NCBI GenBank assembly: GCA_947478725.1
Contig: CANJWZ010000010.1
Span: 40,725 to 104,724, forward strand
Direction of reading: 5' to 3'
Source of the DNA: Comamonadaceae bacterium
GTDB taxonomy: Bacteria; Pseudomonadota; Gammaproteobacteria; Burkholderiales; Burkholderiaceae_C
Length of the DNA stretch: 64,000 nt
Positions 33,993 to 43,624 of the stretch are shown piece after piece. Below the pieces are notes generated by a model that saw nothing but the letters and a program-made list of their open reading frames with translations, made no database searches and was not told the DNA's origin. The position numbers and the translations under genes are program-made. The stretch's first letter is position 1. Each line of letters starts with the position of its first letter.

Positions 33993-35615
33993 ATGGGCTT
34001 TCAGACGATCTTGGACGAATCTCGGTCTCGTGACTATATTGACCGTGGGCTATGGATAAACCGTACGCTCATTGACGTTTTTGACGAGCATGTCAAAAAA
34101 ACCCCAGACAAGACACTTGTTGTCGCTGCAGGGGGCATCCGGTGGACGTATAGGGAGGTGGCGGAAAAAGTTGAAATCTTGGCTGCCAACCTAGCCCAAT
34201 TAGGCATTGGTCATGGCGATGTCGTTTCGGCCCAGATGCCCAATTGGGGTGAGTTCCTGCTGATTCACCTTGCGGCAACAAGACTTGGTGCGGTAACGAA
34301 TGCACTGCTTCCGATTTATCGTGCAAAAGACATCACCCACATCCTTGGACTGGCTAAAACCAAGCTGGTCATTATTCCTGGCGTTTTTCGTGGGTACGAC
34401 TATCCTGAAACATACCGCCAGCTAAAACCAAAATTAATTGATTTAGCACACGTTTTTGTGGTCGGAGAAGGATGCCCAGAAGACATGTCGCCGTTCTCAG
34501 AGTTGCTTGAGGACTGCAGTGCGCCGAGGGTTGCGCGCAGGACGTTCGACGGCGATGACGTCACCATCCTGATCTTCACGTCAGGCACCGAGTCTTTGCC
34601 AAAGGGGGTTATGCACAGCCATAACACCTTGATGTACGGCAATCTCGCAGGAGCAAAACGCCTTGGCCTAACTTCAGATGAGGTCGTTTGGGCCGTCTCG
34701 CCTATCACCCATGCAACCGGAATTCACTGGAATCTTCGTCAAGCAATCCTACTTGGCGCCACTGTGGTCATACAGGAAAGCTGGGACCCCGAAATTGCGC
34801 TCGAATTGATTGAGAAAGAGCGCTGTACTTATACATGCGCTGCCACGCCATTTGCGACCTTGCTACTAGATTCCCCATCGTTGAGTAGACGGGATATTTC
34901 AAGCTTTCGGGTTTTCCTTTGTGGTGGTGCCGCGATTCCAGCAACACTGGGCGCCGAAGTGCGTAACAAGCTCGGTTGCAATCTTATCCCATGCTGGGGA
35001 ATGTCAGAGTGCTTTGCTGCAACCATGGGTTCTGTCAACGATCCTGATGACCGTCGGTGGGGAACTGATGGCAGCGCCATGTCAGGTGCCGAAGTTGCGA
35101 TCTTCGACGAGGAACGCACCATTCGCTTGTTGCCTGGTGAAACCGGGGAAATTGCTACGCGTGGCCCCCACGTTTGCCTCGGATATTTCAGGGATCAGCA
35201 GCGTACATCTGAGACGTTCACTGCAGACGGGTGGTTATTTTCTGGTGACTTGGGCATTCTTGATGCAGGCGGCTATTTGAGGGTCGTGGGTCGAAAAAAA
35301 GACATCATTAACCGCGGTGGGCTGAAAGTGAGTGCTCGAGAAGTCGAGGAGATGATTGCAAAAAATTCTGCTGTCGTTGCTGTTGCTTTGGTCGGTGTTC
35401 CAGACCGGAGACTTGGGGAGAAATCGTGTGCTTTTGTCGTGGTTCGTGAGGGTAAGACCCTAACATTGGACGCACTGATCCAATACCTCAATGGGTTTGG
35501 GATTGCCAAGTACAAATTGCCCGAGTACCTGCAAATTTTGAAAGAATTGCCCATGACGCCTACTGGGAAGATTCAAAAATTTAAGCTAAAGGACGACTTC
35601 ATAGCGAGGCGCTGA
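33993..35615 (+). CDS. AMP-forming acyl-CoA synthetase
   Basis: A 540-residue adenylate-forming ligase that activates a carboxylic acid to its CoA thioester. The P-loop is ILIFTSGTESLPKGVMHSHN near residue 190; the Glu in the usual YGxTE position lies in CWGMSECFAATMG. WLFSGDLGILDAGGYLRVVGRKKDIINRGG marks the hinge and A8 motif, and TPTGKIQKFKLK carries the C-terminal Lys. The ATG at 33993 has GGAG in front; an in-frame GTG at 33975 is less likely. As the only CoA ligase in the regulon, it is the probable entry enzyme for the acid imported by the Liv system. Confidence 0.92.
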   Translation: MGFQTILDESRSRDYIDRGLWINRTLIDVFDEHVKKTPDKTLVVAAGGIRWTYREVAEKVEILAANLAQLGIGHGDVVSAQMPNWGEFLLIHLAATRLGAVTNALLPIYRAKDITHILGLAKTKLVIIPGVFRGYDYPETYRQLKPKLIDLAHVFVVGEGCPEDMSPFSELLEDCSAPRVARRTFDGDDVTILIFTSGTESLPKGVMHSHNTLMYGNLAGAKRLGLTSDEVVWAVSPITHATGIHWNLRQAILLGATVVIQESWDPEIALELIEKERCTYTCAATPFATLLLDSPSLSRRDISSFRVFLCGGAAIPATLGAEVRNKLGCNLIPCWGMSECFAATMGSVNDPDDRRWGTDGSAMSGAEVAIFDEERTIRLLPGETGEIATRGPHVCLGYFRDQQRTSETFTADGWLFSGDLGILDAGGYLRVVGRKKDIINRGGLKVSAREVEEMIAKNSAVVAVALVGVPDRRLGEKSCAFVVVREGKTLTLDALIQYLNGFGIAKYKLPEYLQILKELPMTPTGKIQKFKLKDDFIARR

Positions 35616-35790
35616 TCCTCTTGTAAACTCACAAGGCCACGTAGTGAAAAAGATAACATCGCGGACAGAGTTGCGCCGTTTTGACATCGGTATCCCAGAA
35701 GGTACCAGTGGTCACTATTGATGTAATTAAGTCGGATTTTTTGCATCCCACGGCCAGCCAGATCGAACATAGTCAAATTTGGGAATTCAC

Positions 35791-36441
35791 ATGAAACGGC
35801 CGATCACAAGTCAGATACAAAATGAAGTGCTTATCGCAGATAGGCGTGAGCGGATAGTCCGTGCTGCGATCACAGTGTTCCGTAGTTCAGGCTTTCACAA
35901 GGCAACCACCAAGGATATTGCACTTAAGGCCGATATGACACAGAGCAATCTGTACAACTACATCAATTCAAAGCAGGATGTACTTTTCCTTGTATGCGAG
36001 CATCTCGTAAAACTTTACCAAACAGCTGTTGATGAATCCTTGGCTAAAAGTGAAGATTCGCATACCAGGTTGGTCGAAGCGCTACGTGCGATCATTTCCG
36101 TTATGAGTGCACATCGTGGCGAGGTACAACTTCTATATAACGAGACTCACGCCCTAGAAAAGTCCGACCGAAAAATAATTTTGACTTCAATTGCGAAGCT
36201 CATCAAAGGTTTTCAGACGCTAATCAAGAGCTATGAGGCAGATGGTGGTTCTTGTCTAATTAAAAATCACCGCATTTCGGCCAACTTCCTATCTTTTGTA
36301 CCCGCAATGGTTGCGTTGAGGTCTTGGGATCTTACTGTGCACGCGGGACAAGAGGAAATTGAGTCATCCATTCTCAGCTTCACTCTTTCGGGGCTTGGGA
36401 TTCCATTGAAATTCTCTGCTCCGATTGAACTAGTTCAATAA
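35791..36441 (+). CDS. TetR-family transcriptional regulator
   Basis: A 216-residue TetR regulator. The helix-turn-helix spans about residues 15-60: RERIVRAAITVFRSSGFHKAT, KDIALKADMTQSNLYNYINSKQDVLFLV. The C-terminal ligand domain is not diagnostic but resembles regulators of fatty- or aromatic-acyl-CoA catabolism. It ends the rightward arm, 175 bases after the ligase gene. Three matching dyads (21844, 28734, 30996) are candidate operators. None was seen directly upstream of its own gene, so autoregulation is not evident. An acyl-CoA pathway intermediate is the likely inducer, by family analogy. Confidence 0.9.
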   Translation: MKRPITSQIQNEVLIADRRERIVRAAITVFRSSGFHKATTKDIALKADMTQSNLYNYINSKQDVLFLVCEHLVKLYQTAVDESLAKSEDSHTRLVEALRAIISVMSAHRGEVQLLYNETHALEKSDRKIILTSIAKLIKGFQTLIKSYEADGGSCLIKNHRISANFLSFVPAMVALRSWDLTVHAGQEEIESSILSFTLSGLGIPLKFSAPIELVQ

Positions 36442-36488
36442 CAGTGTTCTCCCGACCTATGTCAAGCCAGGGCTGAAGGGCATCTTTT

Positions 36489-37583
36489 TTATTTTCCGAG
36501 GTGCTTGTCAAAGAATTTGGCGATGTCAGTGAAGGCTTCTTTGGTCTCAGGCGCATCCGGGTTAAATCCATACTGCGCATGCGATTGGCCTTCGTAGACA
36601 TTTAAATCTGCGGTCACTCCCGCGCGACGCAACTTACGATGCGTTCTTACCGTGTTGGATAAAAACAAGTCTCGCGTACCGGATGTCAAGATGGCGGGAG
36701 GAAAGTTTGCAAAATCACCATAAATTGGAGACAGTTGGGGGTCTTTCAGATCCCTGCCTGCCGCATACAACAGCGCAGCACGTCCAAGCCAGCCGTCCCA
36801 GGTGACCAACACGTTGTCAACCCATTCATTCGTTTCGTAGGTGTCACCAATTTTCGCAATATCAGACCATGGTGTTCCGGGTGCAATTGCAGCAGGAAGG
36901 TCCACTTTTTCAGTTTTAGCCCGATGTATCAAAGCTAGCGTCATGGCGCCACCCGTTGAGGTGCCAAACACAGCCATCTTTTTGGCTTTGTTTGTTTTCA
37001 GAAGTTCTTTCCAAACCGCCATGGAGTCATCCATCGCTGCTGGGTAGGGATGGTCAGGTGGCATGCGGTAATCCACGGAAACCACCTTGTATCCGCCGAA
37101 GCTTGCCAACAACATGGCCTCAGGAAGTGCTGACTCACCAGGTCCAAACACGTAGCCACCACCATGAATATGCATCAACAATCGATTTTTATTCTTTGGA
37201 TTTGGCTTATTGGGCGTCACAACAAAAACGTCCACACCTGCCATCTTGGCAGCAGTCACACTGACGCCTAATTTTTCTTTCAAGGCAGGAATGCCCTTGA
37301 TGACAAGCGCTGCGCGTTGATTCACCAACGCTTTCCATTCGGCGGCATTTTTTGGATCAGCATTGAAATGTGGTGGGTAAGCGCCACCAATTAAGGCCTG
37401 CATCTGTGGGCTGACCTCATTTGTCGGTGTTGACGTGGCGTGAGCCGGAGATTTTCTGATTCCTGGTGTCGCATTGGCCTGAGCCTGTGATGTGGCCAGT
37501 TCTGCATAACCAGCCGGTTGTGCGAAAACCGGGACGGAAAATACCGTCAGAAGCATCAGCATCAGCGCGTTTGTTTTTTTCAT
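36489..37583 (-). CDS. Secreted alpha/beta hydrolase, HSL-type esterase
   Basis: A 364-residue esterase of the hormone-sensitive-lipase family with a signal peptide (MKKTNALMLMLLTVFSVPVFAQ). The oxyanion motif HIHGGGYVFGPGE is near residue 138, the nucleophile Ser is in VFGTSTGGAM, and Asp and His are expected in TSGTRDLFLSN and EGQSHAQYG. The insertion of a Pro/Thr-rich stretch after the signal may be a linker. It lies leftward and alone between the TetR gene and greB. A role in releasing acids from esters for the neighbouring pathway is possible but not shown. Confidence 0.9.
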   Translation of the reverse strand: MKKTNALMLMLLTVFSVPVFAQPAGYAELATSQAQANATPGIRKSPAHATSTPTNEVSPQMQALIGGAYPPHFNADPKNAAEWKALVNQRAALVIKGIPALKEKLGVSVTAAKMAGVDVFVVTPNKPNPKNKNRLLMHIHGGGYVFGPGESALPEAMLLASFGGYKVVSVDYRMPPDHPYPAAMDDSMAVWKELLKTNKAKKMAVFGTSTGGAMTLALIHRAKTEKVDLPAAIAPGTPWSDIAKIGDTYETNEWVDNVLVTWDGWLGRAALLYAAGRDLKDPQLSPIYGDFANFPPAILTSGTRDLFLSNTVRTHRKLRRAGVTADLNVYEGQSHAQYGFNPDAPETKEAFTDIAKFFDKHLGK

Positions 37584-37765
37584 GTTGAGTCTCCATCAAG
37601 TGTTTTTTTAGGGCCTTTGATGATGGCTCTTCTTTTGTTCTTGAACCACCCTAAATACCCTTACCCAGCACTTAAAAATCAGACCCATCGTGGGCAAAAA
37701 GCCGAGGGACGCTCAAAGGCCTTGCTCCTTTCAAACCCGGTCTGGCTTACGCGAGACAATGCGTC

Positions 37766-38335
37766 ATGAGCAAAGCCTTCACCAAAGAGTCTGATTCTGA
37801 CGAGGACGAACCGGTTTTGCCGCCGCTGCCTGCGGGCGGCAAAAACTACATCACGCCGGCCGGTTATGCGCGCCTGCGCGATGAGCTGCTTGACCTGATG
37901 GATGTGGAGCGGCCCAAGATCGTCGATGTGGTGCACTGGGCGGCCAGCAATGGTGACCGGTCTGAAAACGGCGACTACCTGTATGGCAAAAAGCGCTTGC
38001 GAGAGATTGACCGGCGCATCCGTTTTTTAACCCAGCGGCTGGAGATCGCAGACATCACCGAGCCGTCCGTTCACTATGGCAAAGACCAAGTTTTTTTTGG
38101 CTGCACGGTGGCTTACGAGGACGATGAGGGCACGGAGCGCAGCATCACCATTTTGGGCATTGACGAGGCCGACACCCTGGCCGGTCAGGTGAGTTGGGTG
38201 TCTCCCGTGGCCAGGGCACTGCTCAAGGCGCGGGTGGGTGATGAGGTCAGCTTGCCAACACCGGATGGCGTGCGGGTGTTGAGCGTACTGCGGGTTGACT
38301 ACCCAGAGCCCGGCTCAAAACCAGATCCAAGCTAA
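37766..38335 (+). CDS. greB: Transcription elongation factor GreB
   Basis: A 189-residue Gre factor that enters the RNA polymerase channel and stimulates cleavage of backtracked RNA. The N-terminal coiled coil carries the acidic tip in WAASNGDRSENGDYLYGKKRLREID near residue 60, with the basic patch after it. The C-terminal FKBP-like domain includes VSWVSPVARALLKARVGDEV. The N-terminal 20 residues are an acidic extension. Its stop overlaps the stop of the convergent spoT gene (the four bases CTAA at 38332-38335). Confidence 0.93.
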   Translation: MSKAFTKESDSDEDEPVLPPLPAGGKNYITPAGYARLRDELLDLMDVERPKIVDVVHWAASNGDRSENGDYLYGKKRLREIDRRIRFLTQRLEIADITEPSVHYGKDQVFFGCTVAYEDDEGTERSITILGIDEADTLAGQVSWVSPVARALLKARVGDEVSLPTPDGVRVLSVLRVDYPEPGSKPDPS

Positions 38336-40614
38336 CTGCCGGGCCGGATTCGGTGCACCCGTAGTACAGACGAGGTTCGCTTGACGTTTCTCAGAACGAT
38401 AGCCAGATGCGCCCTGTCGCGCACGGCGATGCCAAAGCGCAGTTCGGTGGCGTCCTGAGCGCGTTCCTGGCCCATGTTGACGTGGGTGATATCGGCCTCT
38501 GCTGTGGCCAGCGCTGCCGCCACCCGGGCCAGCACGCCTTTGCCATTGGCAACGGTGATGAGCAGCTCGGTTTCAAACAGTCGCACAGGCTCGTCTGACC
38601 AGTCGACGGCAATAAAGCGTTCGCTGTCGCGGTGCTGTAGACGCTTGGCCACGGCGCAATCGTCGGCATGCACGACCAGGGCTTCGCCGCGCCCGAGGTA
38701 GCCCAAAATACCGTCGCCCGGGATCGGCTTGCAGCAATTGGCAAACTGGACTGATGCACCTTCGCTGCCGTCCAGCACCAGTGAGCCCTGCGACACCGAT
38801 TCATGCGCGGTGTAGCGTTCGCGGCTCAGCAGCAGGGCGTCTGGCTTTTCGCCTTTTTCAGCCAGCAGCACCACGATGCGCTTGGCCACCATGCTGGCAA
38901 TCCGCTTTCCCAAGCCAATGTCTGTCAGCAAATCTGCGCGCGACCGGTTGCCGCTAAAGCGCAAGATTTTTTCCCACAGCAGGCGGTTGGGCGCGCTGTC
39001 GTCCGGCAGGTGTTCAATGCCTTCTGCGCGCAGTGACTGGCTCAGCATTTTCTCGCCCAGATCTTGCGATTCCACCAGCGCCATGGTTTTCAGGTGATGA
39101 CGAATCTTGGACCGGGCTTTGCCTGTCCTGATAAAACTGAGCCAGCCGGGGTTGGGGCTGGCCACATCGGTGGTGATGATTTCAATCACGTCGCCGTTGT
39201 GCAGCTCAGAGCGCAGTGGCACCTGTTCGCCATTGACTTTGGCGGCTACTGCGCGATGGCCAATGTCGCTGTGAATGGCGTAAGCAAAGTCCACAATCGT
39301 CGCGCCGCGCGGCATCGCCATGATCTGGCTTTTGGGCGTGAACACATACACCGCATCCGGGAAGAGATCAATCTTGACGTGATCCCAAAACTCGGCGGCA
39401 TCGCGCGTTTCATGCTGAATGTCCAGCAGCGACTGCAACCACTGCGACCCAAGCCGCTGCGACGCGTCACTGGTTGGATCTTTGGCTTTGTAGAGCCAGT
39501 GAGCGGCCACGCCCGATTCAGCCACGACATGCATCGCCTCGGTGCGCATCTGAAACTCAATATTGGTGCCAAACGGCCCGACAAGCGTGGTGTGCAGCGA
39601 CTGGTAGCCATTGATTTTCGGAATGGCAATGTAGTCCTTGAACTTGCCCGGCAAGGGCTTGTAATGCTGATGCAGCACACCCATGGCGGTGTAGCAGGCG
39701 TTGAGCCGGTCAACAATCACGCGAAAGCCGTAAATGTCGGTCACCTGCGCAAACGACAAGTGTTTTTCGTCCATCTTGCGGTAGATCGAGTACAGCGTCT
39801 TTTCACGGCCAGAGATTTGTACTGCGATGTTTTCGCTTGCAAAAGCTGATTCGACTTCAGCCCGCACCCGCTTGATAACGTCCCGCCTGCGGCCACGGGC
39901 CTTGAGCAGCGCTTTGCTCAAAGTCGCATAACGCCAAGGATGCAGGTGCTGAAACGACAACTCCTGCAGTTCGCGATAGGTGGTGTTCAGGCCAAGGCGG
40001 TGAGCAATGGGGACGTAAATGTCCAGCGTTTCGCGTGAAATTCGCGCCCATTTTTCACGCGGCGCGTCGCCAAGTGTCCGCATGTTGTGGGTGCGGTCGG
40101 CTAGCTTGATCAAAATAACCCGCACATCGCGCGCCATGGCCAGCAGCATTTTTCTGAAAGACTCGGCCTGGTTTTCTTCTCGGGTGTTGAACTCCAGCTT
40201 TTCCAGCTTGGTCAGCCCATCCACCAGCTCGGCAACTGAAGGGCCAAAGCGCTCGATCAGTTCAGGCTTGGTCACGCCGCAGTCTTCCATTGCATCATGC
40301 AGCAGTGCTGCCATCAGGGCTTGTGCATCGAGCTTCCATTCGGCGCATTGCTGGGCGACTGCGATCGGGTGGGTGATGTACGGCTCGCCGCTGTTGCGCA
40401 GCTGGCCCAGATGTGCTTCGTCAGCAAAACGGTAGGCGCGGCGGATGTTGTCAACATCCAGAGAACTCATGTAGTCCAGCTTGGCCGTCAGCGCGGCAAA
40501 GCTGGCCGCAGCAGCGTTGGCTGCTGCCGGCGTGGTCTTGTTGACAGCGGGCTTGGCCGGCCGGGTATGCCTGGCTGATGTGGCCAAGGGCTTGGGTGGA
40601 AGCAGTGCGCTCAT
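38332..40614 (-). CDS. spoT: Bifunctional (p)ppGpp synthetase/hydrolase SpoT/RSH
   Basis: A 760-residue RSH enzyme. The hydrolase HD domain is intact, with LLHDAMEDCG near residue 107 and KLADRTHNMRTLG. The synthetase domain has DIYGFRVIV and the Tyr loop GYQSLHTTLVG. A TGS domain (VYVFTPKSQIMAMPRGATIVDFAYAIH) and a C-terminal ACT domain (ELLITVANGKGVLARVAAALA) follow. With both catalytic sites conserved it should make and degrade the alarmone, as expected for a betaproteobacterial SpoT. It follows rpoZ on the same strand, with an intrinsic terminator between them. Confidence 0.94.
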   Translation of the reverse strand: MSALLPPKPLATSARHTRPAKPAVNKTTPAAANAAAASFAALTAKLDYMSSLDVDNIRRAYRFADEAHLGQLRNSGEPYITHPIAVAQQCAEWKLDAQALMAALLHDAMEDCGVTKPELIERFGPSVAELVDGLTKLEKLEFNTREENQAESFRKMLLAMARDVRVILIKLADRTHNMRTLGDAPREKWARISRETLDIYVPIAHRLGLNTTYRELQELSFQHLHPWRYATLSKALLKARGRRRDVIKRVRAEVESAFASENIAVQISGREKTLYSIYRKMDEKHLSFAQVTDIYGFRVIVDRLNACYTAMGVLHQHYKPLPGKFKDYIAIPKINGYQSLHTTLVGPFGTNIEFQMRTEAMHVVAESGVAAHWLYKAKDPTSDASQRLGSQWLQSLLDIQHETRDAAEFWDHVKIDLFPDAVYVFTPKSQIMAMPRGATIVDFAYAIHSDIGHRAVAAKVNGEQVPLRSELHNGDVIEIITTDVASPNPGWLSFIRTGKARSKIRHHLKTMALVESQDLGEKMLSQSLRAEGIEHLPDDSAPNRLLWEKILRFSGNRSRADLLTDIGLGKRIASMVAKRIVVLLAEKGEKPDALLLSRERYTAHESVSQGSLVLDGSEGASVQFANCCKPIPGDGILGYLGRGEALVVHADDCAVAKRLQHRDSERFIAVDWSDEPVRLFETELLITVANGKGVLARVAAALATAEADITHVNMGQERAQDATELRFGIAVRDRAHLAIVLRNVKRTSSVLRVHRIRPGS

Positions 40615-40692
40615 GCCTCAAATGTATCGCGGGGCGCTTACAACATAAAGCCAATGGACATTACGCTGCGTCAACGGTGGGCTCTGAAAGCA

Positions 40693-40719
40693 AAAAAGCA
40701 CCGGCAAGCGGTGCTTTTT
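40693..40719 (-). terminator. Intrinsic terminator downstream of rpoZ
   Basis: AAAAAGCACCG and CGGTGCTTTTT are perfect complements around a GCAAG loop. On the leftward strand the stem is followed by a T run. It lies 20 bases past the rpoZ stop and 79 bases before the spoT start, so it should reduce read-through from gmk-rpoZ into spoT. Confidence 0.85.
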
Positions 40720-40738
40720 CAGGCGGGAGTGATCTGAA

Positions 40739-40942
40739 TCAGCCGGGGACTTTTTTCAGCATTTCCAGGCCAATCTTGCCTTCTGCAATTTCGCGAAGGG
40801 CGGTGACGCCAGGCTTGTTTTTGCTGTCAATCTTGGCGGTGTGGCCTTGGCTCAGCATGCGTGCGCGGTAGGTCGCAGCCAAGACCAGCTGGAAGCGGTT
40901 CGGGATTTTTGCGAGGCAGTCTTCAACAGTGATGCGGGCCAT
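40739..40942 (-). CDS. rpoZ: RNA polymerase omega subunit
   Basis: A 67-residue omega subunit. It begins [30 protein letters not shown], the family's classical N-terminus, and contains [11 protein letters not shown]. Omega helps assemble the beta-prime subunit and forms part of a ppGpp site in other proteobacteria, which fits its neighbourhood with spoT. It follows gmk after 35 bases. Confidence 0.96.
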   Translation of the reverse strand: MARITVEDCLAKIPNRFQLVLAATYRARMLSQGHTAKIDSKNKPGVTALREIAEGKIGLEMLKKVPG

Positions 40943-40977
40943 GGAGTTCTCCGTGTGGGGTCAAAATTCAAGGATGT

Positions 40978-41598
40978 TCAAACAATATGCAGGGCTTTGA
41001 AAGTCTCGGCTCTTGCGATGCGCTGGGCTGAAAACTTCAGCCGCTGGGCGTGCACGATGGTTTTCAAGTCGAAAACGGCACGTTCAAACAACTCGTTGAT
41101 TATAACGAAGTCGAATTCCCGGGCCTGCGCCATCTCGTTGGCGGCATTTTTCAGGCGCAACTCGATGATGTCGGCCGCGTCTTCGCCACGCCGCTGCAGG
41201 CGCGAGCGCAGTTCTTCCCAGCTGGGCGGCAGGATAAAAATCAGCACCGCATTGGCAAAGATCCGCTTGATATTGATCGCGCCCTGAAAGTCAATTTCCA
41301 GAATCACATCTGCGCCATGGGTCATTCGCTCCTCGATAGCCTGGCGTGACGTGCCGTAGCGCTGGCCGTGCACATGTGCCCATTCCAGAAACGAGTCGCG
41401 CAGAACCATGGCATCAAATTCGTCCGGGGAAATGAAAAAATATTCCCGGCCGTGTTTTTCCTGTCCGCGTGGGGCTCGAGTGGTGTGCGACACCGCCGGC
41501 TGGATGCGCGCATCTATCTCCATCAGTGCCTTGACCAGGCTGGACTTGCCCGCCCCGCTGGGTGCTGCTACAACAAATAGGTTACCGGGATAGTCCAT
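40978..41598 (-). CDS. gmk: Guanylate kinase
   Basis: A 206-residue guanylate kinase (GMP + ATP to GDP + ADP). The P-loop is [17 protein letters not shown] near residue 9, the GMP-binding segment is [19 protein letters not shown], and the [15 protein letters not shown] and [22 protein letters not shown] segments are typical. It is followed by rpoZ, a common arrangement. The yicC gene lies 22 bases upstream. Confidence 0.96.
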   Translation of the reverse strand: MDYPGNLFVVAAPSGAGKSSLVKALMEIDARIQPAVSHTTRAPRGQEKHGREYFFISPDEFDAMVLRDSFLEWAHVHGQRYGTSRQAIEERMTHGADVILEIDFQGAINIKRIFANAVLIFILPPSWEELRSRLQRRGEDAADIIELRLKNAANEMAQAREFDFVIINELFERAVFDLKTIVHAQRLKFSAQRIARAETFKALHIV

Positions 41599-41620
41599 GT
41601 TTTATCGCTTCTTGGCGGCG

Positions 41621-42538
41621 TCATTCAATATTTTGTACTTGTTCACGAATCTGCTCTATCAGCACCTTCATGTCGACCGACATTCGCGTCAGTTCGAGCG
41701 ATGCCGATTTCGAGCCAAGGGTATTGGCCTCACGGTGCAGCTCCTGGATCAGAAAGTCAAGCCGTTTGCCCAGTTCGCCTCCGGCTTCCAGCAGACGGTC
41801 AATTTCGTCAAGATGCGACGCCAGCCGCGTGACTTCTTCGGCCACATCAATGCGAATTGCAAAGCTGGTCGCCTCGTTCAAGGCCCGGTCATGGGCTGAC
41901 TCTGGCATCACAGCGCCATCTGCCAGGGCCATGGCTTCTTTGAAGCGTTCCAGAAATTTGGCCTTCTGTTGTTCCACCAGTCTGGGCACCAGCGGCACGA
42001 CCTGATTCGACAGGGCACGCAGTTGGGCCGTACGGTCTGTCAGCATGTCCTTGAGGCGGCTGCCTTCGCGCTGGCGGGCAGCCATCAGCTCTTTCAGGGC
42101 CTTTTTAGCCAGTTTGAGCAATTCGTCCGTGTTGTCATGCGGCTTTTTGTCTTCATGGGTGGCGATGCGCAACACATCGGCCACACTGAGCGGGGTAGCT
42201 TGCGGTAGCCACGACTTGACGGTGTCCTCCAGAGAACCCAGGCGCTGTAAGGTGGCCGATGAGGGGGCCTGCAAGCTGCTGGCAGAGCTGGCGCTGAGTG
42301 CCACACGCAGCTCAATTTTGCCGCGCTTGAGCTTGGCCGTGAGCAGCTCACGCAGCGCAGGCTCGAGCTGGCGCAGCTCGTCTGGCAAACGAAATGCCAG
42401 GTCCAGAAAACGGCTGTTAACCGAGCGAATTTCCACGCCCAGCAGCACATTTACCTGCTGGTTTGGCTCGCCCTGCGCCCCTGCGGCATGGCCGCTTGAC
42501 TGGACGGCTGCATAGCCTGTCATGCTGTAAACTGACAT
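41621..42538 (-). CDS. yicC: YicC/YloC-family endoribonuclease
   Basis: A 305-residue YicC protein; the family has been described as endoribonucleases and RNA-degradation adaptors. The ends are diagnostic: N-terminal MTGYAAV and EIRSVNSRFLDLAFRLPDEL, and C-terminal LDFLIQELHREANTLGSKS near residue 265. There is a small insertion after MTGYAAV (QSSGHAAGAQGEPNQQ) compared with typical members. It begins the leftward gmk-rpoZ group and is divergent from the kinase gene at 42617. Confidence 0.92.
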   Translation of the reverse strand: MSVYSMTGYAAVQSSGHAAGAQGEPNQQVNVLLGVEIRSVNSRFLDLAFRLPDELRQLEPALRELLTAKLKRGKIELRVALSASSASSLQAPSSATLQRLGSLEDTVKSWLPQATPLSVADVLRIATHEDKKPHDNTDELLKLAKKALKELMAARQREGSRLKDMLTDRTAQLRALSNQVVPLVPRLVEQQKAKFLERFKEAMALADGAVMPESAHDRALNEATSFAIRIDVAEEVTRLASHLDEIDRLLEAGGELGKRLDFLIQELHREANTLGSKSASLELTRMSVDMKVLIEQIREQVQNIE

Positions 42539-42616
42539 TGAGTATTTAAGCTTTCAGTAAAAACAGGACTTCAAGGGCAGGCGTGGGTGCCTTTTACCTC
42601 TGCATACCTTCAAATT

Positions 42617-43624
42617 ATGTCAAAGGTCAAACCAGCACCCTTGCCACCCGATACTGTGATCGGTGGCTATCGGGTTGTGCGCAAGTTGTCTGCTGGCGGC
42701 TTTGGGGTAGTTTACTTGGCCGTTGACAACGAAGGCCAGCAGGTCGCCATCAAGGAGTACCTGCCCGCATCTCTGGCAGGCCGACAACCAGGCGAATTGT
42801 TGCCGCAGGTACAGCCCGAGAAGTTGTCGCTTTACCGGCTGGGGCTGAAGAGTTTTTTTGAAGAAGGCCGCTCGTTGGCCCAGATTTCACACGGCTCAGT
42901 GGTCAGTGTGCTTAATTTCTTTCGCGAAAACGAAACCGTCTACATGGTGATGAACTACCTGGAAGGTGGCACGCTGCAGGACTTCATCATCACCGCGCGT
43001 GAACTGAAAAAACAGAAAGTTTTTCGCGAATCAACGATCCGTTCGCTGTTTGACGAAATCCTGCGCGGCTTGCGCATCGTGCACCAGCACAAAATGCTGC
43101 ACCTGGACATCAAACCTGCCAATATTTTTGTCACCGACGACAACCGTGCGGTCTTGATTGACTTTGGCGCCGCGCGCGAGGTGCTGAGCAAGGAAGGCAA
43201 TTTCATCCGCCCCATGTACACCCCCGGCTTTGCTGCGCCAGAAATGTACCGGCGTGATTCGTCGATGGGCCCGTGGACAGATGTTTATGCGATTGGTGCC
43301 TGCATGTACGCCACCATGCAGGGCTACCCGCCAAACGACGCGCCACAGAGGCTTGAAAAAGACCGTTTGTCGCTGGCCCTGTCGCGCCAAAGAGGTGTGT
43401 ACTCTGACAACCTGATTGAAGTCGTCGAATGGTGCATGGCGCTGGACCCGCTGTCCAGGCCGCAGTCGGTGTTTGCGCTGCAAAAAGAACTCAGTCGTGA
43501 GGGCGAGCGCCGCTATACCAAGCTCAGCGTCAGTGAAAAAGTCAGGCTGCAGTTTGACAACATGGTGTCTGACACCAAAAAAGCGGCTGAGAAAGCGGCT
43601 AACGCCGTCACCCGCTTTCAATGA
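42617..43624 (+). CDS. Hanks-type serine/threonine protein kinase
   Basis: A 335-residue protein kinase. The Gly loop is LSAGGFGVVYLA near residue 24, the ATP-binding Lys46 is in VAIKEYLP, the catalytic loop is HLDIKPANIF (D near 157), the metal-binding DFG is in LIDFGAARE, and the activation segment ends in FAAPEMY. No membrane segment or extracellular domain is seen, so it is cytosolic. The 43 residues after the catalytic domain are basic and helical. It overlaps the PP2C phosphatase gene by four bases, so the two probably act as an opposing pair. The targets are unknown. Confidence 0.9.
   Translation: MSKVKPAPLPPDTVIGGYRVVRKLSAGGFGVVYLAVDNEGQQVAIKEYLPASLAGRQPGELLPQVQPEKLSLYRLGLKSFFEEGRSLAQISHGSVVSVLNFFRENETVYMVMNYLEGGTLQDFIITARELKKQKVFRESTIRSLFDEILRGLRIVHQHKMLHLDIKPANIFVTDDNRAVLIDFGAAREVLSKEGNFIRPMYTPGFAAPEMYRRDSSMGPWTDVYAIGACMYATMQGYPPNDAPQRLEKDRLSLALSRQRGVYSDNLIEVVEWCMALDPLSRPQSVFALQKELSREGERRYTKLSVSEKVRLQFDNMVSDTKKAAEKAANAVTRFQ

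Noticed and set aside
39064..39849. Rightward open frame of 261 codons antisense to spoT
   Set aside because: It lies wholly inside the conserved spoT gene, has no recognisable motifs and reflects the GC-rich codon pattern of the opposite strand.
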